DNA of 64,000 bases from Mytilus trossulus (GCF_036588685.1 NC_086383.1:46830448-46894447); one strand, 5' to 3'; counted from the first letter of the stretch, positions 33,701-46,881 are shown. The notes: generated by a model not told the origin, from the letters alone. Numbers and translations are program-made.

Positions 33701-34975
33701 ACAAGCGCACATTTTATTATAAATATAATATGAGTATACTATTGTTGAAAGTTCATATAAATATATAGCTATCAAGCAGCTGGTACTGGTTTCCCCATAC
33801 TTGTGGTCCACAAATCCACAAATCTGAAAATAAATAATATGATTAATAATATTTTTTATTTTGCAAAATGCTACTGTACACTTTGACTGCAATGGCTCCA
33901 ATGACTTTAAACCACCTGAGTTGTTCACTCGTGCATGAACTCAATATCCCAATCGAACCGACCTTACTATAATTAACCAAACACGTGTTAACTATAAACA
34001 AACAACTTTACATGTTCGATTTTGTAAAACTTTGATAAATACATTTAAATTCTAATTCTTAAACTCAAATGAACATAAAATATTTATCAAATAACCACAA
34101 ACTCTTACATGGGAGACGCCACTTGCAGAGACAAGTGCTCTCGAAACACAAAGAACGGGGAAATAGCATTGAATATTTATCTAATTTTTGAATTCGATGA
34201 ACAGATAACTGACTGTGCTGGAAAGTCTTCTCTAACGTAACCATCGTTTCTTCTGGCCTGTTTTAACCCGTTATGTTTCAGAAAAGATCTTATCAGAAGT
34301 ACAGGTGTTAGCACTGGCTCTTGTATACGAGAGACGAAACCTATGAAAATTTGACTACTTGTTGAATGTTATTCTAACTAGATATCAATCAAGTTTATGG
34401 CAGCATCTTTAATATAACTATTCAAAGAAATTTATTTTGTTAAATAATATACCAATATACATGTCTGAAATTCAGCCTTATAGCTTCAATAACAATCAGT
34501 ATTATCTAAACATTCGCCCTAATGACTTAAATAATAATATGCTAAGTTACTTAAATAATAAACAGCCTAGTTGCTTCATCAAAAAGCCACATGCTTAGTG
34601 TCTTCAACAACAACCAGCCAAGTGCCTTTAATTAAAACTTGCCCGCCCAGTGTTTTCGTCGATAAACAGCCTAGTATCTTTAGCAACCAGCCGAGAATTT
34701 GAACAACCAGCTCAGTGTCTTCAATAGCTAAACAACCTGTCCAATGTATTCAGCAACAGTCAGCAGTGTCTTCAATAACAACGGACAGAGTCTTCATTGA
34801 CCAATCTACCAAGTGTCTTCAACAACAACCTACCCAGTGTTTTCAACATCAACATGCCGAGTGTCTTGAATAACTATCAGCCAAGTGTTTGTAATAACAA
34901 CATGCCCAGTGGCTTTAACAACAACAAGCCAAGTCACTGCAAGTGTCATCAACATCAACCAGCCCATTGTCCTCA

Positions 34976-35870
34976 ACACCAAGCCCAGTGTCTTCAACAT
35001 CTATCAACTCAATGTCCTCAACACCAAGCCCAGTGTCTTCATCATCTATCAACTCAATGTCCTCAACAACAAGCCCAGTGTCTTCAACATCTATCAACTC
35101 AATGTCCTCAACAACAAGCCCAGTGTCTTCAACATCTATCAACTCAATGTCCTCAACAACAAGCTCAGTGTCTTCAACATCTATCAACTCAATGTCCTCA
35201 ACAACAAGCTCAGTGTCTTCAACATCTATCAACTCAATGTCCTCAACAACAAGCTCAGTGTCTTCAACATCTATCAACTCAATGTCCTCAACAACAAGCT
35301 CAGTGTCTTCACTCTTCAACATCTATCAACTCAATGTCCTCAACAACAAGCTCAGTGTCTTCAACATCTATCAACCCAATGTCCTCAACAACAAGCTCAG
35401 TGTCTTCAACATCTATCAACTCAATGTCCTCAACAACAAGCTCAGTGTCTTCAACATCTATCAACTCAATGTCCTCAACACCAAGCTCAGTGTCTTCAAC
35501 ATCTATCAACTCAATGTCCTCAACAACAAGCTCAGTGTCTTCAACATCTATCAACTCAATGTCCTCAACACCAAGCCCAGTGTCTTCAACATCTATCAAC
35601 TCAATGTCCTCAACAACAAGCTCAGTGTCTTCAACATCTATCAACTCAATGTCCTCAACAACAAGCTCAGTATCTTCACTCTTCAACATCTATCAACTCA
35701 ATGTCCTCAACACCAAGCCCAGTGTCTTCAACATCTATCAACTCAATGTCCTCAACAACAAGCTCAGTATCTTCAACATCTATCAACTCAATGTCCTCAA
35801 CAACAAGCTCAGTGTCTTCAACATCTATCAACCCAATGTCCTCATTACCAAGCCCAGTGTCTTCAACAAT
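34976..35870. repeat. 45-bp dimer array in copy 1 (~20 units)
   Basis: Each unit is a 24-bp monomer (CAGTGTCTTCAACATC then TATCAACT) plus a 21-bp monomer (CAATGTCCTCAACAAC then AAGCT). Some units carry an extra 9 bp (ATCTTCACTCTTCAAC). The plus strand is C-rich and G-poor (14 C, 4 G per unit). Confidence 0.95.
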
Positions 35871-36069
35871 AACTACCCAATAGACTGCATTAACTACAAG
35901 TCCAGTATCTTCAATAGAAACCTGGCCAATGGCGTCAATAACAACATGTCGAGTGGCTTATATAACTAACTATTAGCCTAGTAACTTTAATTACTAAATG
36001 CCGAGTGTATTCAACAACAACCCGTCAATTGTCTTCAACAACATGCTGCCCACTGATGTCAATAAGAAC

Positions 36070-36287
36070 ATATAAAACAGAAGATGTGGTATGATTGCCA
36101 ATGAGACAACTATCCACAAAAGACAAAAATGACACAGACATAAACATCTATAGGTCACCATACTGCCTTCAACAATGAGCAAAGCCCATACCACATAATC
36201 AGCTATAAAAGGCCCCGATAAGACAATGTAAAACAAAATCAAAGAAGAAAACTAACGGCCTTATTTATGTAAAAGAATTGAACGATG
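36070..36287 (+). repeat. Dispersed repeat inserted in copy 1
   Basis: Starts ATATAAAACAGAAGATGTGG, continues TATGATTGCCAATGAGACAA, CCATACCACATAATCAGC and ends GTAAAAGAATTGAACGATG. It interrupts the monomer array at the same point in all four copies, so it inserted before the segment was duplicated. Its minus strand gives an 82-codon frame with no known content. Confidence 0.85.
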
Positions 36288-38530
36288 CCCAATGTCTTCA
36301 AAAACAACCGGCCCATTGGCTTTACAAACAACCTTCCCTGTGGCATTAATAACATGCCTGGTGGCTTAATATAACTATCAGCCTATATCTTATAACGACA
36401 TGACCAGTGGCTTAAACAACATTATGCCGATATGTAATAATAATAATATGTCCGGTTGCGTCAATAATAACATGTCCAGTTGCGTCAATAATAGCATGTC
36501 CAGTTGCGTCAAAAATAACATGTCCAGTTGCTTAATTAACTATCAGCCCATTAGCTTTAACTTCAATTTTCCAAGTTTCTTCACTAACATAGCGCCCGAT
36601 GGCTTCAATTACCTATCTGTGTGGCGTCAACGACGACCTGCCCATTGGCGTCAATAAGAACAAGCCAAGTGTTTTCACCAACAGACTGCCCACTGGCTTC
36701 ACACACAACCTGTCAAGCGGCTTCGATACCAATCCGCCCAGTTGCGTCTATAACAACCGTTGTGTCGATTACAACATGCCCAGTGGCGTAAATACTAACA
36801 TGGCCAGTGGAGTCAATAATAACATGCCCAGTGGAAAATTTAACAATCAGCCTTGTGGTTTGATAACAACTTGTTCAGTGTCTTCAATAACAACACGACC
36901 AGCTGCGTCAACAATAATCTGTCCAACGGCATCAATAACAACCAGTCCAGTGGCTGCAACCATAACCAGCTAAGTGTCTTCATTAACAGCTTGCCAAGTG
37001 GTTTTACAAACAACCTGTCCAATGTTTTCAATACCAACCTGCAAGTGGCGAATATAACAACCTGCCCAGTGACGTAACAAACAACTTGTCCAGTTGCTTC
37101 AATACCAAGCTGCCCTGTGGCGTCTTAAACAAACCAAGTGCTTCAATAACAACATGCCTAATATATTAGCTTATAGCCCATGGCTTGAAAAAAACATTCC
37201 CAGTGGCTTCAACAGTATCTTACTTAGTGGCTTCAATGTCAACACGCCTAGTGTGATCAATAATACCTCGCCCAGTGGCATCAATAACATCACGCCCAGT
37301 GGCGTCAATACTACCTCGGCTAGTGTCGTCAATAATACCTCGCCCAGTAGCGTCGATAACAACACGCCCAGTAGCGTCAATAACAACCTGCCCAGTGACT
37401 TCAACAGCATCTTGCCCAGTGGCTTCAATGTCAACCGGCCCAGTGGCCCTCAATAACAACACGCCCAGTGGCGTCAATAACAACACGCCCAGTGGCGTCA
37501 ATGACAACACGCCCAGTGGCGTCAATGACAACACACCCAGTGGCGTCAATGACAACACGCCCAGTGGCGTCAATCACAACACACCAAGTGGCGTCAATAT
37601 CAACCTGCGCAGTGACTATAACATCATCTTGCCCAGTGGCTTCAACAGCATCTTGCCTAGTGGCTTCAATGTCAACCTGCCCAATGGCTTCAATAACAAC
37701 ACGTCCAGTGGCGTTAATAACAACACGCCCAGTGGCTTCAATGTCAACCTGTCCAGTGGCTTCAATAACAACACTCCAAGTGGCGTCAATGTCAACCTGC
37801 CCAGTGGCTTCAATAACAACACGTCAAGTGGCACCAATAACAACCTGTCCAGTGGCGTTAATAACATTACGCCCAGTGGCGTCAATGTCAAACTGCCCAG
37901 TGACTCCAATAACAACACGCCCAGTGGCGTCAATAACAACCTGTCCAGTGTGGTCAATAACATCACGCCCAGTGGCTTAAATAACATCACGCCCAGTGGC
38001 GTCAATGTCAACCTGCCCAGTGGCTTCAATAACAACACGCCCAGTGGCATCAATAACAACCTGTCCAGTGGTGTCCATTACATCACGCCCAGTGGCTTCA
38101 ATAACAACACGCCCAGTGGCTTCAATGTCAACTTGCCCAGTGGCTTCAATAACAACACGCCCAGTGGCGTCAATAACAACCTGTCCAGTGGCGTCAATAA
38201 AATCACGCCTAATGGCATCAATAACAACACGCCCAGTGGCGTCAATAATTACTTGCTCAGCGGCGTCAATAACAATATGCCCAGTGACGTCATTAACAAC
38301 ATGCCCAGTTGCGTCAATAGCAACACGCCAAGTGACGTCAACAACACAATCTGTACAATGTCGTCAATAACAACACGAATAGTAGCCTCAATAAAACCCG
38401 CCCAGTAGTTTCAATAACAACAGTCTAGAGGTTTGAATAACTATAGCCAAGTTGCTAATATTACGACATGCCTAGTGGCTTCACTTACAACTAATCCAGC
38501 GGCTCCAATAACAACCTGTTAAGTGGATTA
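36288..38530. repeat. 24-bp monomer array in copy 1
   Basis: Core CAGTGGCGTCAATAACAAC plus a short spacer (ACGCC, CTGCC, ATGCC). The left half is diverged and the right half (37.2-38.35 kb) is homogeneous. The plus frame reads PSGVNNN-type octapeptides for 377 codons, but neighbouring frames are equally open and the left part has stops and frameshifts. Confidence 0.93.
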
Positions 38531-39820
38531 AATTATTTTAAAATAGTCTAGTGCCTTAATACTACTAGCAGTTGATTTAACTCAAATCGGCCCAGCAATT
38601 AAGAAAAATAGTTACTCAAAAAGTAATAAACTTAAAAGAAATGTACTAGTATCATTCCCAATGGTAGATTAGGCAACAATAATCAATTTGAAACTCTTGG
38701 TTACTGTATTGTGATATTTTAGTTAAAGCTCATGTTAACTATATACTTTAAACCACCTGATTTGTTCACTCGTGCATGATCTCAATATCCCAATCGAACC
38801 GATCTTACTATAATTAACCAAACACGTGTTAACTATAAACAAACAACTTTACATGTTCGATTTTGTAAAACTTTGATAAATACATTTAAATTCTAATTCT
38901 TAAACTCAAACGAACATAAAATATTTTTCAAATAACCACAAACTCTTACATGGGAGACGCCACTTGCAGAGACAAGTGCTCTCGAAACACAAAGAACGGG
39001 AAAATAGCATTGAATATTTATCTAATTTTTGAATTCGATGAACAGATAACTGACTGTGCTGGAAAGTCTTCTCTAACGTAACCATCGTTTCTTCTGGCCT
39101 GTTTTAACCCATTATGTTTCAGAAAAGATCTTATCAGAAGTACAGGTGTTAGCACTGGCTCTTGTATACGAGAGACGAAACCTATGAAAATTTGACTACT
39201 TACAAGTTGAATGTTATTCTAACTAGATATCAATCAAGTTTATGGCAGCATCTTTAATATAACTATTCAAAGAAATTTATTTTGTTAAATAATATACCAA
39301 TATACATGTCTGAAATTCAGCCTTATAGCTTCAATAACAATCAGTATTATCTAAACATTCGCCCTAATGACTTAAATAATAATATGCTAAGTTACTTAAA
39401 TAATAAACAGCCTAGTTGCTTCATCAAAAAGCCACATGCTTAGTGTCTTCAACAACAACCAGCCAAGTGCCTTTAATTAAAACTTGCCCGCCCAGTGTTT
39501 TCATCGATAAACAGCCTAGTATCTTTAGCAACCAGCCGAGAATTTGAACAACCAGCTCAGTGTCTTCAATAGCTAAACAACCTGTCCAATGTATTCAACA
39601 ACAGACAGCAGTGTCTTCAATAACAACGGACAGAGTCTTCATTGACAAACCTACCAAGTGTCTTCAACAACAACCTACCCAGTGTTTTCAACATCAACAT
39701 GCCGAGTGTCTTGAATAACTATCAGCCAAGTGTTTGTAATAACAACATGCCCAGTGGTTTTAACAACAACAAGCCAAGTCACTGCAAGTGTCATCAACAT
39801 CAACCAGCCCATTGTCCTCA

Positions 39821-42125
39821 ACACCAAGCCCAGTGTCTTCAACATCTATCAACTCAATGTCCTCAACACCAAGCCCAGTGTCTTCAACATCTATCAACTC
39901 AATGTCCTCAACAACAAGCTCAGTGTCTTCAACATCTATCAACTCAATGTCCTCAACAACAAGCTCAGTGTCTTCAACATCTATCAACTCAATGTCCTCA
40001 ACAACAAGCTCAGTGTCTTCAACATCTATCAACTCAATGTCCTCAACAACAAGCTCAGTGTCTTCAACATCTATCAACTCAATGTCCTCAACAACAAGCT
40101 CAGTGTCTTCAACATCTATCAACTCAATGTCATCAACAACAAGCTCAGTGTCTTCAACATCTATCAACTCAATGTCCTCAACAACAAGCTCAGTGTCTTC
40201 AACATCTATCAACTCAATGTCCTCATCACCAAGCCCAGTATCTTCACTCTTCAACATCTATCAACTCAATGTCCTCAACAACAAGCTCAGTGTCTTCAAC
40301 ATCTATCAATCCAATGTCCTCAACAACAAGCTCAGTGTCTTCAACATCTATCAACTCAATGTCCTCAACAACAAGCTCAGTGTCTTCAACATCTATCAAC
40401 TCAATGTCCTCAACAACAAGCTCAGTGTCTTCAACATCTATCAACTCAATGTCCTCAACAACAAGCTCAGTGTCTTCAACATCTATCAACTCAATGTCCT
40501 CAACAACAAGCTCAGTATCTTCACTCTTCAACATCTATCAACTCAATGTCCTCAACAACAAGCTCAGTGTCTTCAACATCTATCAACTCAATGTCCTCAA
40601 CAACAAGCTCAGTGTCTTCAACATCTATCAACTCAATGTCCTCAACAACAAGCTCAGTGTCTTCAACATCGATCAACTCAATGTCCTCAACAACAAGCTC
40701 AGTATCTTCACTCTTCAACATCTATCAACTCAATGTCATCAACAACAAGCTCAGTGTCTTCAACATCTATCAACTCAATGTCCTCAACAACAAGCTCAGT
40801 GTCTTCAACATCTATCAACTCAATGTCCTCAACAACAAGCTCAGTATCTTCACTCTTCAACATCTATCAACTCAATGTCATCAACAACAAGCTCAGTGTC
40901 TTCAACATCTATCAACTCAATGTCCTCAACAACAAGCTCAGTGTCTTCAACATCTATCAACTCAATGTCCTCAACAACAAGCTCAGTATCTTCACTCTTC
41001 AACATCTATCAACTCAATGTCATCAACAACAAGCTCAGTGTCTTCAACATCTATCAACTCAATGTCCTCAACAACAAGCTCAGTATCTTCACTCTTCAAC
41101 ATCTATCAACTCAATGTCATCAACAACCAGCTCAGTGTCTTCAACATCTATCAACTCAATGTCCTCAACAACAAGCTCAGTATCTTCACTCTTCAACATC
41201 TATCAACTCAATGTCATCAACAACAAGCTCAGTGTCTTCAACATCTATCAACTCAATGTCCTCAACAACAAGCTCAGTGTCTTCAACATCTATCAACTCA
41301 ATGTCCTCAACAACAAGCTCAGTATCTTCACTCTTCAACATCTATCAACTCAATGTCATCAACAACAAGCTCAGTGTCTTCAACATCTATCAACTCAATG
41401 TCCTCAACAACAAGCTCAGTGTCTTCAACATCTATCAACTCAATGTCCTCAACAACAAGCTCAGTGTCTTCAACATCTATCAACTCAATGTCCTCAACAA
41501 CAAGCTCAGTATCTTCACTCTTCAACATCTATCAACTCAATGTCATCAACAACAAGCTCAGTGTCTTCAACATCTATCAACTCAATGTCCTCAACAACAA
41601 GCTCAGTGTCTTCAACATCTATCAACTCAATGTCCTCAACAACAAGCTCAGTGTCTTCACTCTTCAACATCTATCAACTCAATGTCATCAACAACAAGCT
41701 CAGTGTCTTCAACATCTATCAACTCAATGTCCTCAACAACAAGCTCAGTGTCTTCAACATCTATCAACTCAATGTCATCAACAACAAGCTCAGTGTCTTC
41801 AACATCTATCAACTCAATGTCCTCAACACCAAGCCCAGTGTCTTCAACATCTATCAACTCAATGTCCTCAACACCAAGCCCAGTGTCTTCACTCTTCAAC
41901 ATCTATCAACTCAATGTCCTCAACAACAAGCTCAGTGTCTTCAACATCTATCAACTCAATGTCCTCAACAACAAGCTCAGTATCTTCAACATCTATCAAC
42001 TCAATGTCCTCAACAACAAGCTCAGTATCTTCAACATCTATCAACTCAATGTCCTCAACAACAAGCTCAGTGTCTTCAACATCTATCAACCCAATGTCCT
42101 CATTACCAAGCCCAGTGTCTTCAAC
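39821..42125. repeat. Expanded 45-bp dimer array in copy 2 (~50 units)
   Basis: The largest expansion in the window. Units with the 9-bp insert (GTATCTTCACTCTTC) recur every three to six units from 40240 on, often followed by a CAATGTCATCAACAAC variant, giving a higher-order pattern. All three plus frames are open for about 790-860 codons at once, along with minus-strand blocks (VEDTELVVEDIELID). This happens because neither 45 nor 9 disturbs the frame and the unit has no stop word. Confidence 0.96.
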
Positions 42126-42327
42126 AACAACTACCCAATAGTCTGCAATAACTACAAGTCCAGTATCTTCAATAGAAACCTGGCCAATGGCGTCAATAAC
42201 AACATGTCGAGTGGCTTAAATAACTAACTATTAGCCTAGTAACTTTAATTACTAAATGCCGAGTGTATTCAACAACAACCCGTCAATTGTCTTCAACAAC
42301 ATGCTGCCCACTGATGTCAATAAGAAC

Positions 42328-42546
42328 ATATAAAACAGAAGATGTGGTATGATTGGCCAATGAGACAACTATCCACAAAAGACAAAAATGACACAGACAT
42401 AAACATCTATAGGTCACCGTTCTGCCTTCAACAATGAGCAAAGCCCATACCACATAATCAGCTATAAAAGGCCCCGATAAGACAATGTAAAACAAAATCA
42501 AAGAAGAAAACTAACGGCCTTATTTATGTAAAAGAATTGAACGATG
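42328..42546 (+). repeat. Dispersed repeat inserted in copy 2
   Basis: Same insertion point as in copy 1; carries the extra G (GATTGGCCAATG) shared only with copy 3. Confidence 0.85.
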
Positions 42547-44170
42547 CCCAATGTCTTCAAAAACAACCGGCCCATTGGCTTTACAAACAACCTTCCCTGT
42601 GGCATTAATAACATGCCTGGTGGCTTAATATAACTATCAGCCTATATCTTATAACGACATGACCAGTGGCTTAAACAACATTATGCCGATATGTAATAAT
42701 AATAATATGTCCGGTTGCGTCAATAATAACATGTCCAGTTGCGTCAATAATAGCATGTCCAGTTGCGTCAAAAATAACATGTCCAGTTGCTTAATTAACT
42801 ATCAGCCCATTAGCTTTAACTTCAATTTTCCAAGTTTCTTCACTAACATAGCGCCCGATGGCTTCAATTACCTATCTGTGTGGCGTCAACGACGACCTGC
42901 CCATTGGCGTCAATAAGAACAAGCCAAGTGTTTTCACCAACAGACTGCCCACTGGCTTCACACACAACCTGTCAAGCGGCTTCGATACCAATCCGCCCAG
43001 TTGCGTCTATAACAACCGTTGTGTCGATTACAACATGCCCAGTGGCGTAAATACTAACATGGCCAGTGGAGTCAATAATAACATGCCCAGTGGAAAATTT
43101 AACAATCAGCCTTGTGGTTTGATAACAACTTGTTCAGTGTCTTCAATAACAACACGACCAGCTGCGTCAACAATAATCTGTCCAACGGCATCAATAACAA
43201 CCAGTCCAGTGGCTGCAACCATAACCAGCTAAGTGTCTTCATTAACAGCTTGCCAAGTGGTTTTACAAACAACCTGTCCAATGTTTTCAATACCAACCTG
43301 CAAGTGGCGAATATAACAACCTGCCCAGTGACGTAACAAACAACTTGTCCAGTTGCTTCAATACCAAGTTGCCCTGTGGCGTCTAAAACAAACCAAGTGC
43401 TTCAATAACAACATGCCTAATGGATTAGCTTATAGCCCATGGCTTGAAAAAAACATGCCCAGTGGCTTCAACAGTATCTTACCCAGTGGCTTCAATGTCA
43501 ACACGCCTAGTGTGATCAATAATACCTCGCCCAGTGGCATCAATAACATCACGCCCAGTGGCGTCAATACTACCTCGGCTAGTGTCGTCAATAATACCTC
43601 GCCCAGTAGCGTCGATAACAACACACCCAGTGGCGTCAATAACAACCTGCCCAGTGGCTTCAATAACAACACGCCCAGTGGCATCAATAACAACCTGTCC
43701 AGTGGTGTCCATTACATCACGCCCAGTGGCTTCAATAACAACACGCCCAGTGGCTTCAATGTCAACTTGCCCAGTGGCTTCAATAACAACACGCCCAGTG
43801 GCGTCAATAACAACCTGTCCAGTGGCGTCAATAAAATCACGCCTAATGGCATCAATAACAACACGCCCAGTGGCGTCAATGATTACTTGCTCAGCGGCGT
43901 CAATAACAACATGCCCAGTGGCGTCATTAACAACATGCCCAGTTTCGTCAATAGCAACACGCCAAGTGACGTCAACAACACAATCTGTACAATGTCGTCA
44001 ATAACAACACGAATAGTAGCCTCAATAAAACCCGCCCAGTAGTTTCAATAACAACAGTCTAGAGGTTTGAATAACTATAGCCAAGTTTCTAATATTACGA
44101 CATGCCTAGTGGCTTCACTTACAACTAATCCAGCGGCTCCAATAACAACATGTTAAGTGGATTAAATTAT
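42547..44170. repeat. 24-bp monomer array in copy 2 (shortened)
   Basis: Lacks roughly 450 bp of the homogeneous right half present in copy 1: the frame running across it is 229 codons here, against a longer split one in copy 1. Copy 3 has the same shortened form. Confidence 0.92.
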
Positions 44171-44851
44171 TAACAGTATAGTGCCTTAATACTACTAGCA
44201 GTAGATTTAACTCAAATCGGCCCAGCAATTAAGAAAATCAGTTACTCAAAAAGTAATAAACTTAAAAGAAATGTACTAGTATCATTCCCAATGGTAGATT
44301 AGGCAACAATAATCAATTTGAAACTCTTGGGTACTGTATTGTGATATTTTAGTTAAAGCTCATGTTAACTATATACTTTTTAAATAGTTAGTACTCATTA
44401 TAAATCTGATGTATACTGAACTGGATACCATGAAAAGAATAACTAAATTACTTATTCCCAAACTTGTTGTTTAACTGCATGTAGGTCAAAAATGATCCCC
44501 TTTACAAATCCTTTCTCTGAATTAGCTTCTGAAACAAATTCCGCATTTTTATAGTTCTTGATAAATATAGCAGTATAACTGGTTGAATCATAATAAACGG
44601 GATACAATAACCATTATCAATCCTGTCTAAAACGAATGAATTTGTATAATTTATCTTTCATATTATATATGTTCTTCTCATTTCCCAAAACAGATCATGA
44701 AGAGGTAATCTTTTTCATATTCAAAGGGCATGCACTGAATTGTATCTAAATATTAATGTTATATAATAAAATTTTATATTCAATATGATGAAAAACCATA
44801 CATTATGTAAACAATACTTATCACCTTGATGTTTAACATGCTCGTGTTACT

Positions 44852-45106
44852 TGTTTTACTTGGTGAGTCAAGGTCCGTGTTGCAGCGGACCTAATCTTCT
44901 TCTCATCATCGGCAACCTAAGCAAGCTCGTATGACAGGTATTCTTTGGCTGTATCAATTCCTGCTGGTGACTTATCAGCAATCGTAATAACTTCATCCAC
45001 TTAAGAAATTGTAAAAGGTTATGTCTGCAACTTTGGTAAGCATGTCTCTATCTGTTATGACAGTACCATAATGTCATAGAGGATCTTCACGTTCAGAACT
45101 TGCCAT
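44852..45106 (-). pseudogene. Broken coding-like stretch in the copy 2 tail
   Basis: On the minus strand one frame begins MASSEREDPL, stop, HYGTVITDRDMLTKVAD then ITFYNFLSG. A neighbouring frame continues VDEVITIADKSPAGIDTAK and EYLSYELA, stop, VADDEKKIRSAATRTLTHQV. Composition is amphipathic and unlike the flanking AT-rich DNA. The two stops and one frameshift are at the same places in all copies. Protein family not recognised; it may be a captured exon or processed pseudogene fragment, or chance. Confidence 0.35.
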
Positions 45107-46240
45107 ATTACGAAAAGTACAAGTTGGAGAGAAACTAATAAAATGCTACTGTACACTTTGACTGCAATGGCTCCAATGACTTTAAACCACCTGATTTGTT
45201 CACTCGTGCATGATCTCAATATCCCAATCGAACCGACCTTACTATAATTAACCAAACACGTGTTAACTATAAACAAACAACTTTACATGTTCGATTTTGT
45301 AAAAATTTGATAAATACATTTAAATTCTAATTCGTAAACTCAAACGAACATAAAATATTTATCAAATAACCACAAACTCTTACATGGGAGACGCCACTTG
45401 CAGAGACAAGTGCTCTCGAAACACAAAGAACGGGAAAATAGCATTGAATATTTATCTAATTTTTGAATTCGATGAACAGATAACTGACTGTGCTGGAAAG
45501 TCTTCTCTAACGTAACCATCGTTTCTTCTGGCCTGTTTTAACCCATTATGTTTCAGAAAAGATCTTATCAGAAGTACAGGTGTTAGCACTGGCTCTTGTA
45601 TACGAGAGACGAAACCTATGAAAATTTGACTACTTGTTGAATGTTATTCTAACTAGATATCAATCAAGTTTATGGCAGCATCTTTAATATAACTATTCAA
45701 AGAAATCTATTTTGTTAAATAATATACCAATATACATGTCTGAAATTCAGCCTTATAGCTTCAATAACAATCAGTATTATCTACACATTCGCCCTAATGA
45801 CTTAAATAATAATATGCTAAGTTACTTAAATAATAAACAGCCTAGTTGCTTCATCAAAAAGCCACATGCTTAGTGTCTTCAACAACAACCAGCCAAGTGC
45901 CTTTAATTAAAACTTGCCCGCCCAGTGTTTTCATCGATAAACAGCCTAGTATCTTTAGCAACCAGCCGAGAATTTGAACAACCAGCTCAGTGTCTTCAAT
46001 AGCTAAACAACCTGTCCAATGTATTCAACAACAGTCAGCAGTGTCTTCAATAACAACGGACAGAGTCTTCATTGACAAACCTACCAAGTGTCTTCAACAA
46101 AAACCTACCCAGTGTTTTCAACATCAACATGCCGAGTGTCTTGAATAACTATCAGCCAAGTGTTTGTAATAACAACATGCCCAGTGGCTTTAACAACAAC
46201 AAGCCAAGTCACTGCAAGTGTCATCAACATCAACCAGCCC

Positions 46241-46461
46241 ATTGTCCTCAACACCAAGCCCAGTGTCTTCAACATCTATCATCTCAATGTCCTCAACAAC
46301 AAGCTCAGTGTCTTCAACATCGATCAACTCAATGTCCTCAACAACAAGCTCAGTTTCTTCACTCTTCAACATCTATCAACTCAATGTCCTCAACAACAAG
46401 CTCAGTGTCTTCAACATCTATCAACCCAATGTCCTCATTACCAAGCCCAGTGTCTTCAACA
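46241..46461. repeat. 45-bp dimer array in copy 3 (~5 units)
   Basis: Contracted form. One unit carries the 9-bp insert (CAGTTTCTTCACTCTTC) that is missing from the otherwise matching array of copy 4. Confidence 0.94.
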
Positions 46462-46662
46462 ACAACTACCCAATAGTCTGCAATAACTACAAGTCCAGTA
46501 TCTTCAATAGAAACCTGGCCAATGGCGTCAATAACAACATGTCGAGTGGCTTAAATAACTAACTATTAGCCTAGTAACTTTAATTACTAAATGCCGAGTG
46601 TATTCAACAACAACCCGTCAATTGTCTTCAACAACATGCTGCCCACTGATGTCAATAAGAAC

Positions 46663-46881
46663 ATATAAAACAGAAGATGTGGTATGATTGGCCAATGAGA
46701 CAACTATCCACAAAAGACAAAAATGACACAGACATAAACATCTATAGGTCACCGTTCTGCCTTCAACAATGAGCAAAGCCCATACCACATAATCAGCTAT
46801 AAAAGGCCCCGATAAGACAATGTAAAACAAAATCAAAGAAGAAAACTAACGGCCTTATTTATGTAAAAGAATTGAACGATG
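46663..46881 (+). repeat. Dispersed repeat inserted in copy 3
   Basis: Identical in position and in the extra G to the copy 2 insertion. Confidence 0.85.

Larger units (their letters stand above)
33865..38745. repeat. Segmental tandem repeat, copy 1
   Basis: Internal order: leader 33865-34460; diverged 21/24-bp monomers to ~34970; 45-bp dimer array 34976-35870; more monomers; inserted dispersed repeat 36070-36287; 24-bp array 36288-38530; short tail. Copies 2-4 carry an extra ~760-bp tail (44376-45139 in copy 2) that is absent here; the junction ATACTTTAAACC joins ATACTTT of the tail start to ACTTTAAACC of the next leader, consistent with loss between short matching words. Open frames of up to 390 codons occur in all three plus frames and on the minus strand and are repeat artefacts. 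Confidence 0.93.
38746..45139. repeat. Segmental tandem repeat, copy 2 (longest)
   Basis: Order: leader 38746-39310 (first ~45 bp missing because of the fusion with copy 1); monomers; 45-bp array 39821-42125; insertion 42328-42546; 24-bp array 42547-44170; tail 44171-45139. Outside the 45-bp array it is almost identical to copy 3, including a shared extra G in the insertion (GATTGGCCAATG) and the same shortened 24-bp array. This points to a recent common duplication. Confidence 0.95.

Noticed and set aside
36840-38059. Minus-strand leucine-rich frames (LLLTPLGVLLLKPLG type) as leucine-rich-repeat proteins
   Set aside because: They are the complement of the 24-bp array, recur identically in every copy, and lack the LxxLxLxxN spacing of true LRRs.
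37275-38408. 377-codon frame reading PSGVNNN-type octapeptides (and the similar frame at 52197-53342)
   Set aside because: It is a 24-bp array with parallel open frames. Copies 2 and 3 lose a large part without regard to function, and the adjoining diverged monomers contain stops.
39642-42227. Frames of 861, 803 and 787 codons as giant Q/N/S-rich proteins
   Set aside because: All three plus frames plus minus-strand blocks are open at once over a 45-bp repeat lacking stop words. There is no frame preference, no splice signals and no stable start.
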